Both the position numbers and the translations under genes were made by a program. A stretch of DNA of 17,484 nt from JAZLIC01 sp045617225 (lineage in GTDB: Bacteria; Bacillota; Clostridia; Monoglobales; Monoglobaceae), in the NCBI GenBank assembly GCA_045617225.1, contig JAZLIC010000078.1, forward strand, positions 1 to 17,484, in the 5' to 3' direction. Below, in pieces: positions 15,278 to 17,484 of the stretch. Under the pieces are notes generated by a model. The model was not told the origin of the DNA. It did no database searches and saw nothing but the letters and a program-made list of their open reading frames with translations. Position 1 is the stretch's first letter, and each line of letters opens with the position of its first letter.

Positions 15278-16204
15278 ATGAATGAAAGATATGAAAGAAG
15301 TCATTGTAGATCTTGCGGAAACAGCAATTTAAATATTGCGGCTGAAGAAGACGCAATCCAAGAAGCTGTTGAAGCGAGAGAACGCATGGAAAATGCGTTT
15401 TCAAATCCGGTGTGTATACAGACGGAAAAGATTTATGATGCTTGCAGAGACCGTGATTGTGTCACGGATGAGAGGGTGTACTTTACTGCATGCGTCCAGG
15501 AACTTATAGAGGACGCTATAAATGTAAAGCCTAAAAGCGCAGAGATAATTTGGATTAACTGTGATGTAGAAAAAATACCGTTTAACAGAGGATATTTTGC
15601 GGTAGACTTAAAGTTCTTTATCCTTATAAACTTTGATGTATATACCGGAATATCGTGTCCGACCGAGGTAAAAGGACTTGCCACATTTGACAAGAGAGTT
15701 ATTTTGTTTGGCTCGGAAGGTAATGCACGTTCTTTTGAATCAACAGGAGATGGCGTATGCAGAGGTGTAACAAAGAGTACAAACAATCTTCCGAAAGCGG
15801 TTGTCACTACCGTTGACCCTATTGTACTCAGTGCAAAGCTTGTTGATAATGAATGTTGTGATTGTGATTGTTGCCAAAACGAAAACATCTTTAAGAGTGA
15901 CGCCGAAGTATCAAAGATTATTTGCAATTGCTTTGATAATGCTCCGCTTATTGAAAGCAACGCTCGCAAGGTTTTGGTAAGCGTTGGACTGTTCAGTATT
16001 GTAAAGCTTGTGCGACCGGTGCAACTTTTAGTCAATGCGGTCGATTTTTGTATACCTAAAAAAGAATGTGTATCTTCAACAGATAACGAGCCTTGCGAAT
16101 TATTTGACGAGATACGCTTCCCGATTGATGAGTTTTTCCCACCGGCTACCGCAAATAATTTTGCAAATGCCGACGGAGGTTGTTTCTGCGGTTGCGATAA
16201 ATAG
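15278..16204 (+). CDS. Cysteine-rich clostridial protein of unknown function
   Basis: No named family can be assigned. The 308-residue protein has 22 cysteines: a CxxC at residues 10-13, the run ECCDCDCC near the middle, IICNC, and the end GGCFCGCDK. It has no signal peptide or transmembrane helix. The middle (KIYDACRDRDCVTDERVYFT, then FAVDLKFFILINFDVYTGIS, then DKRVILFGSEG) has alternating hydrophobic strands. It resembles, from memory, uncharacterised ~300-residue cysteine-rich proteins of clostridia, whose shared segments include KIYDxC, FNKRVxLFGSxG and a C-terminal F.PP motif (EFFPPAT here). AAAGGAGG 7 bases before ATG 15278 predicts strong translation, and a strong terminator follows. 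Redox, metal-binding or spore-structural roles are possible but unproven. Confidence 0.85.
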   Translation: MNERYERSHCRSCGNSNLNIAAEEDAIQEAVEARERMENAFSNPVCIQTEKIYDACRDRDCVTDERVYFTACVQELIEDAINVKPKSAEIIWINCDVEKIPFNRGYFAVDLKFFILINFDVYTGISCPTEVKGLATFDKRVILFGSEGNARSFESTGDGVCRGVTKSTNNLPKAVVTTVDPIVLSAKLVDNECCDCDCCQNENIFKSDAEVSKIICNCFDNAPLIESNARKVLVSVGLFSIVKLVRPVQLLVNAVDFCIPKKECVSSTDNEPCELFDEIRFPIDEFFPPATANNFANADGGCFCGCDK

Positions 16205-16212
16205 TTTTTGAT

Positions 16213-16246
16213 AACAAGCACCGACTTTAAAAGGTCGGTGCTTGTT
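16213..16246 (+). terminator. Intrinsic terminator of the cysteine-rich protein gene
   Basis: AACAAGCACCGAC (16213-16225) pairs perfectly over 13 bp with GTCGGTGCTTGTT (16234-16246), with the 8-base loop TTTAAAAG. It is followed by TGTATATGTTTTTA. It begins 8 bases after the stop codon. Confidence 0.9.
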
Positions 16247-16262
16247 TGTATATGTTTTTAAA

Positions 16263-16291
16263 TTGACATTGATACTTATTTGTGTTACTCT
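16263..16291 (+). promoter_or_regulatory. Sigma-A promoter of polA
   Basis: A perfect TTGACA (16263-16268) and a 17-base spacer ending in TGT, then TACTCT (16286-16291). The -10 is poor but the extended TGn element and perfect -35 compensate. It lies directly after the terminator, so polA is transcribed independently of the cysteine-rich gene. Confidence 0.6.
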
Positions 16292-16370
16292 TTAATAGTA
16301 AGAGAGGTATCTGTATTTTTGATAATATTTAAGAAGATTTTTACAAAAATTAGATAAAGGGATAATTGTT

Positions 16371-17484
16371 ATGGAAAAATTATTATTGATTGATGGAAAC
16401 AGTATTTTGAATCGTGCATATTACGGCATTCGTCCTTTAAGTGCGCCCGATGGCACACCGACGAATGCTATTTTTGGTTTTTTAAATATACTTTTAAGGC
16501 AGTTGGAAGAAGAAAAGTATGACTACCTTTGTGTTGCATTTGATTTAAAAGCGCCGACATTCAGACATAAATTATATGACCAATATAAAGCACAACGAAA
16601 GCCTGCCCCGGATGACCTTATTGCACAGTTCCCGGTTATAAAAGAGGTGCTTTCGGCGATGAATTGTTGCTCACTTGAAATGGAGGGCTACGAAGCCGAT
16701 GACATAATCGGCACAATATCGAGAATGTGCGAGGAAGAAAAGATATTTTGCAATATCTTAACAGGTGACAAAGATGATTTACAGCTTGCATCGGATTTTA
16801 CAAAAATTGATTTGGTCATTACTCGTATGGGAAACACCACCACAACCAAGTACGGTGCAGATGAAGTTTTGGAAAAATACGGTGTTACACCTGATGAATT
16901 TATAGATGTAAAAGCCTTGATGGGTGATGCGTCGGATAATATTCCGGGCGTTAAAGGCATTGGTGAAAAGACTGCGTTTTCGCTTATACAAAATTATAAA
17001 AGTATTGAAAATATTTATGATAATTTAGAGAGTATTGAGGCTACTGCATCTGTTAAAAATAAGCTTAATGACGGTCACGAAATGGCAAAGCTGAGTAAAG
17101 TGCTCAGCAGAATTGACAGAAATGTACCTCTTGAATTCGGCTTTTCCGATGCGAAGATTAAAGAGTATAACGAGCAAGCGCTTGCGGATATATTCAGGCG
17201 ACTTAATTTTAAGTCATTTTTAAGCAAGCTCAATTTAGAGAATGTTTCCGATAAGAAAGTGGATTTTGATATCCCTGATGTTAAAATTATAAGCTCCGAT
17301 GAGGCACTTTCCTTAATAAATGGAGCAGATAAAGTATATTATACATTTTCGGATAATAAAGATATATTGGGTATATCTGACGGCAAGGCGTTTTATGCAA
17401 TTTCAAATCCGGATACTTTGGTTTTAAAAGCAATTTTTGAGGATAAATCTGTTTTAAAGCATGGATATGATATAAAAAGTGATA
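16371..17484 (+). CDS. polA: DNA polymerase I, 3' end missing
   Basis: Removes RNA primers and fills gaps in lagging-strand synthesis and repair. The first 371 residues are in the window. The 5'-nuclease domain has its acidic metal ligands: Asp8 (LLLIDGNS), Asp58 (VAFD), Glu108/Asp110/Asp111 (EGYEADD), Asp133/Asp135 (TGDKDD) and Asp186/Asp189 (GDASDNIPGVKGIGEK, with the helix-hairpin-helix). From ~residue 300 the 3'-5' exonuclease-like domain begins. The DxE of the proofreading site, expected near VYYTFSDNK, is missing, although HGYDIKSD lines up with the later KYD region. The polymerase domain lies beyond the window. ATG 16371 follows AAAGGG at 9 bases. Confidence 0.96.
   Translation, partial: MEKLLLIDGNSILNRAYYGIRPLSAPDGTPTNAIFGFLNILLRQLEEEKYDYLCVAFDLKAPTFRHKLYDQYKAQRKPAPDDLIAQFPVIKEVLSAMNCCSLEMEGYEADDIIGTISRMCEEEKIFCNILTGDKDDLQLASDFTKIDLVITRMGNTTTTKYGADEVLEKYGVTPDEFIDVKALMGDASDNIPGVKGIGEKTAFSLIQNYKSIENIYDNLESIEATASVKNKLNDGHEMAKLSKVLSRIDRNVPLEFGFSDAKIKEYNEQALADIFRRLNFKSFLSKLNLENVSDKKVDFDIPDVKIISSDEALSLINGADKVYYTFSDNKDILGISDGKAFYAISNPDTLVLKAIFEDKSVLKHGYDIKSD

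Noticed and set aside
15433..16221. Open frame of 262 codons on the minus strand opposite the cysteine-rich gene
   Set aside because: It is Ser/Thr-rich low-information sequence with no ribosome-binding site, and lies wholly antisense to a gene with strong expression signals; it is a codon-bias shadow.

Overview
The window is a compact, AT-rich, gene-dense chromosomal segment with strong Shine-Dalgarno sites (AAAGGAGG, GGAGG) and sigma-A-type promoters. Gene content and order indicate Bacillota, class Clostridia, most likely an anaerobic Oscillospiraceae/Ruminococcaceae-type organism. The main clues are ylxM-ffh-rpsP-khpA-rimM-trmD, nadD-yqeK-LCP-rsfS-leuS, a DNA polymerase I with a degenerate proofreading domain, and a cysteine-rich clostridial orphan protein. 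The taxonomic placement is an inference; there is no rRNA in the window. I see no tRNA, CRISPR array, insertion sequence or phage gene.

Left part, plus strand (1-12485): the window opens inside obg (ribosome-assembly GTPase). A promoter with three copies of TGTAAAGT then starts the signal-recognition/ribosome operon: ylxM, ffh, rpsP, khpA, rimM, trmD. A second promoter (4810-4838) drives a membrane-anchored zinc-ribbon protein. That gene overlaps nadD by one base and is followed by yqeK, a structured GC-rich intergenic element (8214-8390), an LCP-family cell-wall transferase, rsfS and leuS. A strong bidirectional terminator closes the block at 12452-12484. These genes join ribosome maturation (Obg, S16, RimM, RsfS), tRNA methylation and charging (TrmD, LeuRS), protein export (Ffh), NAD synthesis (NadD), nucleotide signalling or stress (YqeK) and wall polymer attachment (LCP).

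Middle part, minus strand (12516-15134): two separately promoted genes. One is a 90-residue protein whose C-terminal third resembles the glycyl-radical tail of anaerobic ribonucleotide reductase NrdD without the rest of the enzyme. The other is a 687-residue EF-G-like GTPase in which the catalytic histidine of switch II is tyrosine.

Right part, plus strand (15278-17484): a 308-residue protein with 22 cysteines, of unknown function, ends in a clear terminator. After it comes a promoter and the 5' part of polA, which runs off the window.

Nothing here is a plainly new defence or mobile system. The items most worth a second look are the stand-alone NrdD-tail protein, the H-to-Y EF-G-like GTPase, the structured element before the LCP gene, the repeated operator before ylxM, and the Asp-to-Glu change at the proposed catalytic position of TrmD.
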